The position numbers were made by a program, and so were the translations under genes. This document shows positions 48,603-60,114 of a stretch of 64,000 bases of DNA, piece after piece. The notes under the pieces are model-generated. The model did not search any database. It was not told the origin of the DNA and worked only from the letters and a program-made list of their open reading frames with translations. Numbering within the stretch: the stretch's first letter is position 1; the number at the start of each line of letters is the position of its first letter. Source of the DNA: Sipunculus nudus (Eukaryota > Annelida > Sipuncula > Golfingiida > Sipunculidae); NCBI GenBank assembly GCA_026874595.1, contig CM049306.1, positions 13,971,019 to 14,035,018 of the forward strand. Direction: 5' to 3'.

Positions 48603-51331
48603 CTGCAAAACAGAGAGAGTGAAAATAATATTAATACAGAAAGTGGTAAATATTTCAAATATATCTTTAGTGTCTTTTCCGTTAAATTACACCATTCCTT
48701 GAATTCATTGTTTGCACATGTAAGGACCATTTTTGCAACTGGCTCTTCATTGCAACTCCAGTCCTCACCATGAACCAGCTTCTAACCCCCTTCCACATTC
48801 CTTTATTCTGTCCTTGAATAAAGTACATTTGTGCTGTATCCTTGATTGGAAATACCCCCAGATCTTTCATTATCACGAGAGTACAATCTAATAGACAAAA
48901 CTGTCTGCGCTTTTATATTCCTATGAGAATCATACATCAGGCAAAATGGGTTCCTATATTATGACTTTTCAGGTTTATAAATTTCCACATTCGTCTTGTT
49001 GTGGCATTGGTCACCAACAACGCTGGTCCTGGGTGAAAAATTATATTTTATCCTCATACCGGAGGCAAGACATCCTCCATGTTAGGGTGGACACGTTTAT
49101 GTGCAATGTCAACCTTTTGTGCTGGAACGCCAGTCACTTTTTAGTTTTCACCTGCCACCGATTAAAATTTTAAAAATGGCTGGCGTTGCCTGTCGATTTG
49201 ATCAGGTTTGATATTCTTACCTGGAGGAAGATATCGTTTTCCTGCATCATCCGCCTCAGCTCCCTCTTACTTCGCGGTAACCTGAACTTGGGGTATCCCA
49301 CAAAAAACTCCGGCGGGGCGTTGTCACTGTGGCCGTCGATGTGCAGCTGCAACATAATTATGGGATTATATATATGTTCTGTAATATATACATATATTGT
49401 CCCATGGACCCAGCAGTGAGATTCTCAGAGGTCAAGGACAAACATTATCGTCAAGTGGCAAACATTATCGTCAAGTGGAAATAATTTCAATGTGATACAC
49501 TTCAGTTGAAAATTGATTTTCAATTTGAAATTAAATAATATAGTTTCAGGAGACACGCTCATTTCATTATCTGTTTATAAATTTTGTATTTAATTCCCTT
49601 ACTTTAACACACAAATATATAATGATAAAACTGGCGCAAAAGTTTTTTTCCTTAACATATGTTAATGTCTCTTAAATAGGATTACTATATCTCCTTTGTT
49701 CGCATTTACTCTCTTTCAAACTAGGGACCCATTGGTCTCGACGCTCAGCTGAATTTTTTATCTAAAATGATATGTTTTTGAGCTTTATTGAGCTTGTTTT
49801 GAGCTGAATGTGGGTCCTGTGATAAAATTTGAAGCCAATCTGTCTACCCAAACTGGAGTTATCCATAAACTAATTTGGGAAAGAATGGGCCCTATGACCT
49901 TGATATTTGAGCTTGTGAACCAAAAATCAAACATAATCTTCCCCCTATTGACAGATGAGCCACATGTGGAAGATGGAAGGTTTAAGATGAAAATTTTGGC
50001 GTAAAATGCATCTGCATATAGATCAATAGAATTCTTGCTTCTGGGGTGGGCCATATATACCTCAAGTTTGAAATCGATATGTGAATCCAAAATTGAGTTA
50101 TCATCAGGAAACAAATTTGACGGACGTAAAGAAGACGAACAGACGGACAGACAGGGTGATAACTACAGGGTATCTGCTTATTTAAGCGGGGCCCTGACAA
50201 GCTCACAAGGTTTCAGGACACTAGATGGAACCATAGCTGTAACTATGATTGTATAAATATAATATGGCAGTCTCAAAATAAAGGGGAAAATGCTACAAAA
50301 AAAATACAGATGGCGCCATGAGTTTTCAGAAACTGAAGAATCCAGTCATAATCAATAAACACGCCAGGTTTTGGGATACTAGAAGAAACTAAAGTTGAGA
50401 AAATGACATGATCGCTGTCATTTGACGTTTAAAAAAAACAGAATGAATATCGTAAAAATTATTTTTAAAAAATGCAGGTGGCGCCACCAGTTTTCGGGAA
50501 TTGTCAACCCTAGCCTTGTTCAATATTCAAGGCAAGATTCAGCAATCCATCCATTAATTATAAAGATACTAGAGGGTTTGGTATATCATTTTTTAATTAT
50601 TCTGGGGGGGGGGGGGGGTACTTATAAGCCACATAGCTCAAAGATTATAGGTCACAGTGACCTAATTTCAGTGAATTCCCCTGGATATTCAGTTACAGGT
50701 TTCTAAGGTCAGCCGGTATGGTTTGTGCCCTGCTAACGGACGGCCAGACGGCCGGACGGACGACAGACAAAGCGCCATTCATATATACCTCAATTGACAT
50801 TCAGTCAGCTGAGCTAAAAAGCAGATGATTGATCCCTTTAAAGTGCATCGAATAAAAAAACATACCAGAACGTTATCTTTGGCTGGAATAAGCCCTCGTT
50901 TGATAGCCGTGAACCAGTAAGGAAGAGCTGCAATTGCGAAATATAGATTAGGTATATATGTATAATGAACTGAAAATGCAACTGAAACGTAACGTTTACT
51001 CCTAGATATAACCAACACTTTTGAGTTGCGCTGGAGATGCACTGGATATATATCGCTCATGAGACAGGCCCCTCTCATTATGTTAGGATTAGTTAAAAAA
51101 AAAAAAACAATACACCCCTAACTAATGAACAATATCTCACATAATATACAGATAAATAACAGGACAGTGTCCAAGAAACCAGGAGGGTTTATCGCTACAC
51201 AATAAGGCTCTTTATCTGAACAACTCTATACCCAGTGATAATGTGTCAGAAACATATATTAATCTGCTGTCTTGTATGTTATCATCCTTTCAGCTCCAGG
51301 AACTTTGGTTAAACATGATTAACCATGATTG

Positions 51332-51385
<54 letters not shown>

Positions 51386-51432
51386 TTATATATCATATAT
51401 AAGGCTTTTACAATCTTTATATTATACACTTC

Positions 51433-51478
<46 letters not shown>

Positions 51479-52035
51479 GTGTGAGGGTGTGTGTACTGAT
51501 AAATCAATGTAAAACGACTTAAATGGAAGCACATGTTGGTTTTATATTGTCATAAATAAAGAAAATTAAGCATGTGGACGTATCAGTTCAACAATCTTAT
51601 AAGTCGACAATGTTAAGGCAATCCCGGGAAGAGAGAGCACGCATGGCCTGTTCATTGACATCAATGATTACAAGACAAAGGCTTGTAGAAATAATGAAAA
51701 AACATTTTCAAACAGAAGAAAATGTAATATTGCATGCAGATGTCTGATCAGGAAACATGAAAAGGGAAAAATCGATGAGTTTGGAACTCGTGACAGCTGG
51801 TCTGATTACCTTCATGGTGCTCCTCAAACACAACCACCCTCTCATCTCGCTCCCATAATGCATCGTGTCTGCTGCCCTGGCTCTGACTTTTACGGACGTC
51901 AGGGGGATGCTTCCAGTCCAACAGTAACAACAAAAACGCAGATGAAGCCAACACAATTACAATTATTCGTCTGAGGCACACATTTGAGCTCATCGCTGTC
52001 CTTAAACCGACGACGAAACTGTTAAATGCTGTCAT
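47460..52035 (-). CDS. UPF0489 (C5orf22-like) type II membrane protein, copy B
   Basis: Predicted protein of 518 residues from four minus-strand exons: 51810-52035, 50866-50927, 49221-49346 and 47460-48602. All introns are GT-AG, with phases 1, 0, 0. Residues 24-39 ([16 protein letters not shown]) form a single anchor after a basic stub, so the body should be luminal; NMT and NDT sequons agree. UPF0489 signature: EEHHEA (71-76), HIDGHSD (98-104) and DIDEDFF (260-266), which resemble the metal ligands of the arginase fold. In bacteria this family includes enzymes that convert peptide arginine to ornithine; an animal substrate is not known to me and the activity is inferred. Copy B is closely similar to copy A throughout, most of all in the last 60 residues, and lies about 12.7 kb from it in the same orientation, so the pair is a tandem duplication. 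There is no retention motif at the C-terminus (THNLSE). Confidence 0.9.
49221..49346 (-). CDS. UPF0489 copy B, exon 3
   Basis: 42 codons, [18 protein letters not shown] onward; acceptor atgttgcag|ctg, donor cag|gtaaga. Confidence 0.9.
49720..50165. repeat. Dispersed repeat in intron 2 of copy B
   Basis: It opens with gggacccattggtctcgacg, similar to gggacccatgggtcacggac at 61379, and ends in an agacggacagacagg run typical of this repeat type. It is non-coding. Confidence 0.5.
50275..50818. repeat. Dispersed repeat in intron 2 of copy B
   Basis: Homologue of 39925-40400: ccagtcataatcaataaaca, caggtggcgccaccag, a G-tract at 50606-50618, and a closing gacggacgacagac run followed by cagtcagctgagctaaaa. 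Confidence 0.72.
50866..50927 (-). CDS. UPF0489 copy B, exon 2
   Basis: 62 bases; completes Ala and codes [20 protein letters not shown]. Acceptor caattgcag|ct, donor ctg|gtatgt. It ends about 48 bases from the dispersed repeat. Confidence 0.9.
51335..51468. repeat. Pair of (AT)n microsatellites in intron 1 of copy B
   Basis: AT runs at about 51335-51383 and 51434-51468 separated by a 50-base spacer. Confidence 0.95.
51810..52035 (-). CDS. UPF0489 copy B, exon 1
   Basis: ATG at 52035 chosen because a credible acceptor (ttttattttatgttccag) lies 8 bases upstream of it, so the open frame further upstream is probably intron. Copy A has its ATG at the equivalent place. An alternative start at Met15 (MSSNVCLRR) would still keep the anchor. 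Donor gaag|gtaatc. Confidence 0.85.
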
Positions 52036-53559
52036 TTCAGTCCTGGAACATAAAATAAAAACAAATGGGCTACAGTAGACACAACGGAGAGGCGGGAGAG
52101 GAGCTAGCATTTTCACTAATTCCTCAGTATCAGGGATCACTCTACCTATCTGTTTACTTATGTTTGGAAGGAGACGATCTTTTAAACAAACTTATTACGC
52201 CTTTTTCATTTTTCAGATTTCGGACAAACGGTCAAAATTCGGATAAACGGTATTCTACTGTATGTCTTTCGATTAAGCGTATCGTTCTTTGAAGGTGGTG
52301 CACAATAATCAATCCAATATCGATAAAGGTTTTCTTCTTTAACATGTATGCGGCCCTGTGAAAAAGATACACTATTTTGCACTATTTGCACTATTTGAGG
52401 GGGAAAATAATTTTACTCTTTGTCCAGGGAGACAAATCAATTTTAAGCTTGGTTACTCAACAACCGGTTGCGTTCGGACTAGAAGTTTCCTTTCCGTGTA
52501 ACTGTCTCCACACGGCACACTTCACATGTCAAAACTCCTATAAACGTAAATAAAATCACTCCAAAATGGGGTTTATATTCATATAAGACCCCATAAAGTA
52601 TACATTATTTCAAACCTAGTACGGTGATCTTTCTGATGGTATACATATTACATATTTTTTAACTTTTCACTCATTTTAATATGATCATGTAACATTTTAA
52701 AATTAAAATGTTAAACAAATTAAAAGGTAATCTATTTAAAGCATCAAGTAACAGGATGACACGTTTTAGTGGACTAATATTAAACTTCATGACAATATCT
52801 GAAAACGGTTTTTTTTTCTGTATCATATTTCTATCTACCCTAAACCTATAATTTGAAATTTTTATTTGACAATAAAAAAATTCACACAGAATAAAATAAA
52901 ACATAAAATGTTACAGATATTGACACGTAGTTTGATATTTGTCCGCTGTAGAGTGGCTTCATAGGTGCTTAAAATCGTGAACCTTTCAAAAATCTATTTT
53001 TTTTAATGTTACAAAATCATATGAAAATTAAAGAAAAGTTCAAAAACATGTATACCATCAGTAAGATGACGGTTCAAGGTTTAAACTAATGTACACTTTA
53101 TGGGTTCAAATATGTTTTAAACAACTTTTGGATTGATTTAGATATAGGGGTTTTTGACAATAATGTTACCTTTAAGGTCAAGTGTAAACAGTGGCTCCCA
53201 GTGACATTTAGAGGAAGCTTTGAAACACAGAGAGCAATCTCCATCCTGCGTGTGATATAAATACAGGCCACATGAGAGGCCCCCTGGGCGGAGCGAGTTT
53301 AGAGTAAAGAGGAAACATAACCAGAGAATTGGCATTTGTTTAATTTACATGCTCTCTACAACTCTAGTTTTAATAAATGTCAATGTTTAAACCCTGCAAA
53401 CTACATCGTTAATTCACATAGGTGCATTTTATTTTAATCAAAAACTTAAATTTACCGCTGGATCGATTACTGGGGCGAGGCAGCACACAGAGCGCCACCT
53501 GTGCTCGCTAAGCAGAACGTAGGAATTTTGATGTTAGTGTTGAAATGGGGCGAGTCCTT

Positions 53560-53602
53560 TTATTATTATTATTATTATTATTATAATTATTATTATTATT
53601 AT
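53560..53602. repeat. (ATT)n microsatellite
   Basis: About 14 ATT units with one interruption (ataatt). Confidence 0.94.
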
Positions 53603-54152
53603 GAACGAGTGTCGGCTCAATATGCGAATATCAAGAAATAGGGGCCTCAGAAAGGGAAGATGTCATACATCGGTTGCAATTCATATATAAATTTGAACCT
53701 TTCATATATCGAAGTATAAGTGTAGCTATTATATTTACAACTACAATAAATCAATGACAAACGGCAATCGTCTGTGTATAGTATATATATCTTAAAAATA
53801 CATTTGACTGAAAATGGTATAATTTCAAACGATGAGTATATTGTCAAGCTCCACCAAAGTGACCGGATTTCACGTGAATTCTTCCGACAGCTGACTTAGA
53901 ACTCTTCCCTGTTCGACGTTTTGAGGCACCCGGAATATTTCAAGTGTCATTACATTAACATGCAGCACAGAAATGTCCCCTCTCCTCGTGTTTCTGCGGA
54001 CTTGAAGCTTGTAAATAACCTTGGATGTAAATAGCATTCACAAACATTCGGAGTAGACTTACATTGAAACGGGGCAGTATTAAACTTTTCCTATACAATA
54101 TCTATAAAATGCACGAGGTTTTGACCTCTCTTTGTCAACTGTATAACGAGAC

Positions 54153-54156
<4 letters not shown>

Positions 54157-54227
<71 letters not shown>
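54157..54227. repeat. (GA)n microsatellite
   Basis: About 35 GA dinucleotides, flanked by acagacagag-like degenerate copies. It gives false Arg-Glu and Ser-Leu open frames. Confidence 0.96.
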
Positions 54228-54230
<3 letters not shown>

Positions 54231-54990
54231 CACAGACAGACACAGAGAGAAAGAGACAGATAGAGTGAGACGGACAACAGAGGGTCCTAAAAAGGTAAGG
54301 TGTACTTAAGAGTGATATTTAGTCATCTATGTCATGCAATTAATATTACTAAGAAAGATTCAATGACAGCGGGGTAGAATCTATACTGGTGTACAGGCAC
54401 CCTCCAGGTGGCAGAAGTATCATGTTTTTCCCTTGGTAGGCTAGCTGGTTACTTTAGTGATTTGGATCCTGGTGGAGGTTTGCATGTAGGCTTGGACTAC
54501 ACGTCAAATGAGAAATGCAATTTCTGTAATGGTAAATCTATTCTGGATAGTGCGTCATTATATATTCTGCCCTTGGCCAAATGCGGGCAGTTACAGGGAA
54601 TAACGTTTGCATGCATTACGTCATGCATAATAAGGATGACTGTGTCTGTCACAGGGATATATGCTTTTGTAAAACACGTGGTCCATTATGTAAAAATATG
54701 TTCTTGGAAAACGTCATGAAAACACTCCTGCTTGAAAGTTGAAATCCAGTTTCCATGGCACCAGTCCTGTTCGTATTATAACTCCACTGGAGTTGGTCTG
54801 CTCATTAAAGGCAAAATGTTAGTGCTACCCCGATACTGTAAATTATTACAAGACCCGCATACAATCAGTTATGCTTATGAAGCATATTATTACTTAATAT
54901 GTATTCGTCCAACTATCTGATGCCTGGACTATACTGCGCATCATTTGCTGCACAGTATAGGAGGGTCACTCGCACGGCCTCGCTCATACA

Positions 54991-55130
54991 CAGGGGCGGA
55001 TCCAGAATGTAAAGGAAAAGGAGGGGTCAAACCAAGGAGAACTAATAAAAAAAACACTAAAAAAAGGACCTAGGCCCTAAAAGGGGGTGGGTCCAGGACG
55101 CATAAAAATGGTCTGTAATCCTTGAAAAAG
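54991..55130. mobile_element. MITE end, CAGGGGCGGATCC family
   Basis: Starts CAGGGGCGGATCCAGAATGT and continues with ggaaaaggaggggtcaaacc, as in 40647 and 56797. The right end is not identified. Confidence 0.55.
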
Positions 55131-55662
55131 GGTTGTGGCGCTTGATACAGTTCAATACTTAAGCACATCCGAAGGGGCTCTCAAAGGTAAAAAATGTACA
55201 CTTACCTGATTTGTCAATTCCTTTGCGATTTGAATCAAGTACGCCAGATCGATCATATTCAACTCAAATCACACGTTCAATAACATCTGGTCAAGCATGA
55301 CGCTCCGCAGAGGGGCCTGAACGGTCACAGGCGGTGTCAGTGTCCTCTCCTGAACTCGCGCGGGAACAACTGTTACTCGTGTTTGGGCTGTTCAAAATAA
55401 CCATAAAAACATTATAGCTGGTCGCAAAGGGATGAAATTCCAAAATAGGTCCACTTATACTAACAATCGTTCTACACAGGCCACCTTTATCACTGTATTA
55501 TCCAACAGGCGTATACACCACCAGCTGAATGGTCCGGGCTTATACTGGTTATCGTTTTAACGTGGATGTTAGTATATCCGTTATATCCAGGATCAGGGCT
55601 GTCTTAACGCCTGGACACAGTGGGCATTTGCACTGGGGGCCAAGGGAAGTATGTTAAGAGAG
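55131..55662. other. No gene seen
   Basis: Non-coding sequence with no recognisable element or exon. Confidence 0.35.
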
Positions 55663-55946
55663 CAGGGGCGTCAATATTAGCAGGGGGGGGGGGGGGGTCA
55701 ATGTTATCCCACCCCCACAATTCAGAGAATAGTATTTATCTTTTGCAAATGAAATATATTAATAAATAGAGTTATAGACTTTTGTTCCATTTTTTATTTT
55801 ACTATGAAATATAATATCTCAAACTGGTTTAGAATTAAATTTTACTAGAAACATAATACCTTATTATGTAAAACCTTATAATTAATTGTGAAATATTTGA
55901 AATGTGATTAAAAATATATATTTGAAATGCGTCATACAGACGCTAA

Positions 55947-56021
<75 letters not shown>
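55663..56021. mobile_element. hAT-like element end, inverted, with (AT)n
   Basis: CAGGGGCGTCAATATTAG is the complement of the right end at 21354. The following 290 bases match the 20918 element in reverse (for example aaccttataattaattgtg and cgctaaaaaggtatata). The (AT)n run at 55952-56021 has grown at a different internal position from the one expanded in the 20918 copy. Confidence 0.72.
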
Positions 56022-56022
<1 letters not shown>

Positions 56023-56344
56023 TCATAAACACTTAGTGCAACTGAGCAGAAAGCGAAAGAATTTGGGGAACGTCTTACAAGGTTCATCACTTAGCTGTAG
56101 CACTCTGCATGGCGTCTGCAGAAAACAGTTGAAGACAAGCACCTTTAAGTCAGTATTTGCCAATATGGAAATTACACTCAGGTTGACCATGTGCATGCAC
56201 GTGGTAACCAACTACACAAGCAAGCGTTTCTTTTCGAGACTGAAACTGTCGGATACAGATACAGCTTTGAAGCACAATCGGAAAGTAGCGTTAGATCTGG
56301 TTTTCATTAAAGACGGTATAAAACGTTATCCTGAACACTATTAA
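56022..56344 (+). pseudogene. hAT transposase C-terminal remnant
   Basis: The plus-strand frame gives SVFANMEITLRLTMCMHVV, then TNYTSKRFFSRLKLSDTDTA and VALDLVFIKD. This matches the pattern of the hAT C-terminal dimerisation region, where a phrase like F-N-EI-LR leads to a conserved ERSFSRLKL block followed by an L-L-SIE tail. Here the E of ERSF is K and the second block is eroded. It follows a hAT-type terminus at 55663, so both may be remains of one autonomous element. The upstream reading frame runs through the (AT)n tract and is artificial. Confidence 0.6.
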
Positions 56345-58319
56345 TATATAACTTTGAGCAAATCATAAAACATAAGAAATTTCGCAAATGTTTAATTTAA
56401 ACTGAAGGCTTTATTTATCCTTATATGAACTTGTTACTGTCTCGACCAATATCCTTCAACTAGAGGTCATTTTTACTCTAAATGAACCTCTACCAGTTAG
56501 GCACTGTGGAATAGCCGAGACTATATTTATCTCAACTGTCAAACTTTAAATCAAAATTTGTTGCATTTCAAGGGAACACCTGTTTACATTTCTCATGCGT
56601 ATGCTTACAAAATATTACTTATTCCGTGAAATCCTGATCACATAAACACCCAAGTTTATGTTATTTGCCAGGAAACTATTCTTATATATCAAACATATTT
56701 GAACGGACTACATTACCCTCTTCACTACATTTATACCCAAGCCGCTGGTGTATTTTGAAACCCCGGTGCATTGTGAATGGTGAAATTAACCTACCTCATG
56801 GGTGGATCAAGGATTTAGGAAAATAGGGGGTCCAACCAGGAGGACTAATGACAAAACCTAAAAGGTCTCCAGATCCCAGAATTCTGAAATCGCCTATATA
56901 GCATGCGCCGCCGTAACCGTGTCCGTATACAAGTGGAAACGTTCCTTACATTTTATTATATTTTAGTTCCAACCGTATCCGTATATCCGTGTCCGGACAA
57001 GTGGAAACACAGCTTAACACGCGAACTATCTGCAGATCCATTTGTTAAATGGTAAATTCTTCATAATGTTCAAAAGTTTACACTATTTTAGCAACAGACA
57101 AGCCGTTTAACACCCTTTAACAAAATCTAATTCGTTTTGGTTGTAACTTCACTCACATGAATACTAGAAAATGTGTACGATTCTGTAGACTCCAGTCTGA
57201 CAGTATCAAGGACATTTCCTTCGTAGATGAAGATTTCATGACGTGCATGCTTGTTAGGACTATCTGATGAAGACGAGGACTCCCTTGTTCGGTTTACCAG
57301 TACCAGCTTTTTCATTACACTACCAATGGAGTTTTCATTCTCTGTTGAAACGTGTTTTTACAATATCAAGAAATTTGAGTTGCCGTTCAGCGTTCCCTGG
57401 TCCTACCGTTTTTAAACAGTCGCGGCTGCCTGCCGCGCAAAAGAGCTTGGAGCTTTTTTCATTGGGTACAGGAGGGGTGAAAAAATACCTATATACATGC
57501 ATGAGTTGCCTATAGGGGGCGGAGCATCAGGCTACAACTTCGCCCAAGGGCCCTTAAAGATTTAAGGTGGATCCGGCCATAACGGCACTTTTGGGGGTAT
57601 AGAACTTTTACTCTGAGCCACATATTATTTTTTTTAAATATTAAACAAGTCGAAAAATTTGTTTTTTATTCATGGAGCACAAGAAAAGTAGGGTATATTT
57701 AACTTTCATTTTTTCATCACACCAGACCCATTGAAAGCAGCGTTCCTCTGAATAGACTGTAATGATAGACATATTCGTGATAAAAAGTGTTAAACCCTTC
57801 GTTCCTGTGATCTTTATTATTTTTAAAATTCTTTTCAAATGTGCATTAGGTGCGTAATGGTTGTTCGGTATTCTCAGACAGACGTCTTGCCTGCCACATA
57901 ATTAGCAGTAACTTTTTTCATCATATATAAGCGTATAATTTAAGTGGTGTAACTTATAAGCATCGCTTCGGGTGCCAATAAAAGCTTTAAATATGAGACG
58001 AAATTGTCGGAGTTACTTGATAATATCAGTCAAATTGGAAAATTACAGCGGAGAGACCTCTGGCGGGGATTTGACTAACCAGTTGTTTGAGACCAAGTTG
58101 GGCAATCAGTGTTGATCAGAATCTCATTGATAAAGGAGTTGGTGAAACAGAGCATATATATATATATATATCAATGACAAATATTGTGAAAACAGTGATC
58201 TGTAAACTACGCAACTTATTTATCTAAAGTCTAAAGCTAGGGATAAATGTCTAGTAGATGAAGATCAAGTCATATATAATATCTGTCATAAATATAATGT
58301 TATTAGAGTTTTTAGTTTA
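56345..58319. other. No confident gene
   Basis: A minus-strand frame at 57127-57315 codes a hydrophilic, Ser-rich 62-residue peptide (SSSSSDSPNKHARHEIFIYE inside) with a strong donor word (cat|gtgagt) near 57154. It could be an orphan exon or a retroelement fragment. A MITE start like that at 54991 is seen near 56797-56900. An (AT)n run is at about 58153-58171. Confidence 0.25.
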
Positions 58320-58830
58320 GCTGACTGTAAGTCATCTGCGCGATAGCGATCACCCCTTGTCCGTCAAGCAGCCCAGTTGTCGTGCGTCGGGCCGTCCATC
58401 CGTTAACAGGACACAACTTGTATTCGTTAGAACTAGTAACTTCTACCTGTTCATCCAGGGAGGTCTCCATGGAAACCTGAAATCAGGTCAAGATGACCTA
58501 TATACGGGCCGAAAACATGATTTTGAGCACCCAGTCAGATGGGTCACACATTGTATCGATTAGGCCTAGAAGCTTCTAACATAAGATTCAGGGAGGTCCT
58601 TGGCAAATCTCCTTTGAATCCTGAAAATTATATCACTTAATTCTTATAACACGTCAAAACACACCAAAAAATATATAATTTTATTTTCCGTCCTTTTATA
58701 CAAAATAGTAACATTAGCCATAGGCTATTCTCACAAACGATTTTTAACATTAATAAAATAAATGAACACTCAGTCAAATTAGGCAGAGCGTCATGGCCCA
58801 AAGGCCACTTGTTAGAACTTGCATGGGACA
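58320..58830. repeat. Dispersed repeat, inverted copy of the ~150-bp family
   Basis: Carries tcaggtcaagatgacctata, gaaaacatgattttgagcac, aggcctagaagcttctaaca and gggaggtccttggcaaatct, the complement of the unit phrases at 43600-45190. It ends with gcgtcatggcccaaaggcca, the complement of the 43371 start. Confidence 0.7.
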
Positions 58831-59159
58831 TTAGGCCAAAAAAAAATAAAAGGTATGGTTCTCAGGCACCGCCCGCGTCAATTTTAATCCCCCGCATCAA
58901 AACTTTTTATTTTGCTTTTTATCTTTCAAGAAGATAAATAATACATTTTATGTAGTGCTTCTACCTGTTTAGCAGAAATATTTGTTATTTTCATGCTTTT
59001 CCCTGATCATATGGCATTTTTATCGAAACACTCAAAAAAAGGTCAAAAATAAAATACCGCCCGCCCGCACTGATTTCTGAAAAAAAGTGCCTGAGAACCA
59101 TACCTTAATTTTTTTTGGCTTTACTGGTACTAAATAACCTCCGCAACTTTAACGGCATG
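58831..59159. other. Short inverted repeat region
   Basis: aaggtatggttctcaggcac (58850-58869) is inverted at about 59086-59105 (gtgcctgagaaccatacctt), giving perfect arms of 20 bases around a 216-base loop; the ccgcccg words next to each arm are also shared. It may be a small MITE. Confidence 0.6.
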
Positions 59160-59520
59160 GTTAATGATTTTGGCGGCGTTGGTTTGTCTGTTTGTTAGCA
59201 ACATTACTCGAAAAGTTATTGACGGATTTTGATGAAATTTTCATGATACCTCGACTATAATAGATGGAACTTTTGGGGGTGATCCGGATCACCATCTGGA
59301 TCCAGGATATTTCAAAAGATAATTCTGCATTTCTCAAAATGCCATGTGGGCTCAATGAGCTGCCTTGTTAACTTTGTTGCCACTAGATTTCGCTCAGTGT
59401 ACTATAACGTTCAGTGATTGTCCAGGTGTGTTTATCACCTATTTCTGACAATGCCACATGGAGGAAATAAGCTGATTGGCGGAGGTCTGCAAATTTCTAT
59501 ATAGTACACCATGGAGATTC
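59160..59520. repeat. Dispersed repeat of a type common in marine invertebrates
   Basis: Contains cgaaaagttattgacggatt, tttgatgaaattttcatgat, gtgatccggatcaccatctg and ggcggaggtctgc. A fragment of the same kind is in the GPCR intron. I recognise the wording as a widespread invertebrate repeat but cannot name the family. Confidence 0.5.
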
Positions 59521-60114
59521 AACTATAATCAAGAGATATTATCTTTGCTGTAGCATTGAACAGAAATTAAAATAGCAATTTAGGATATTTATAGTATATC
59601 CACTTTCTGTACGCGAGTCTTGGAAATTTCATTCTAGATTCAAGATTCGATGTTAACGTGCCCCATCCATCCAGTACAAGCAGAACTCATACAAACAGAA
59701 CAATGTAATTACTCTTTTATTTGTCCCCATAAAACACAGACAACTGAACTGTAAGCAACGTACGTTAGTCACAATCGTACATACTTTCAAGTTTCTGATT
59801 AATTTGACCTAAAATGAAGAGCCTGATGTTTAGTTTTTAAATGCTAAGATATATCTGGCAAGAAAGCATCCATTTTTACAGTTGAACCAAAGACCATGCA
59901 TAATGGCATTATGCATTCATTGATAATGACCTTTCAGCAATTTATACTTAACTGATAGGAACTTCCCAATATTCACATATCCCAATATTCAAATGTTTTC
60001 GATATTTTGAGAGATGTTAATTTTATCAAATCTCTAGGATATTATAACTTGTCATATATAACACGCATCACAAAATGCAGAAAGTAAAAGCACTTCATGA
60101 TTTTCAAAAGTAAA
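59521..60114. other. No gene seen
   Basis: AT-rich non-coding DNA. Confidence 0.4.

Larger units (their letters stand above)
52055..54990. other. No confident gene; one candidate first exon
   Basis: AT-rich. A minus-strand ATG at 53335 opens a 55-codon frame with a signal-peptide-like start (MPILWLCFLFTLNSLRPGG) and several Cys, ending at a donor (aaag|gtaaca, exon edge 53170). No second exon is recognised, and splicing into copy B exon 1 would meet a stop at once. Otherwise only simple repeats are seen. Confidence 0.25.

Noticed and set aside
51748-52140. Longer N-terminus for UPF0489 copy B starting at 52140
   Set aside because: The extra part contains a polypyrimidine tract and an AG just before the ATG at 52035, and has no counterpart in copy A.
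54408-54719. 103-codon plus-strand frame
   Set aside because: Opens with GTG, has no domain, and composition looks like random AT-rich sequence.
55904-56030. N-terminal part of the frame leading into the hAT remnant
   Set aside because: It is encoded by the (AT)n microsatellite (Ile-Tyr repeats) and is not part of a transposase.
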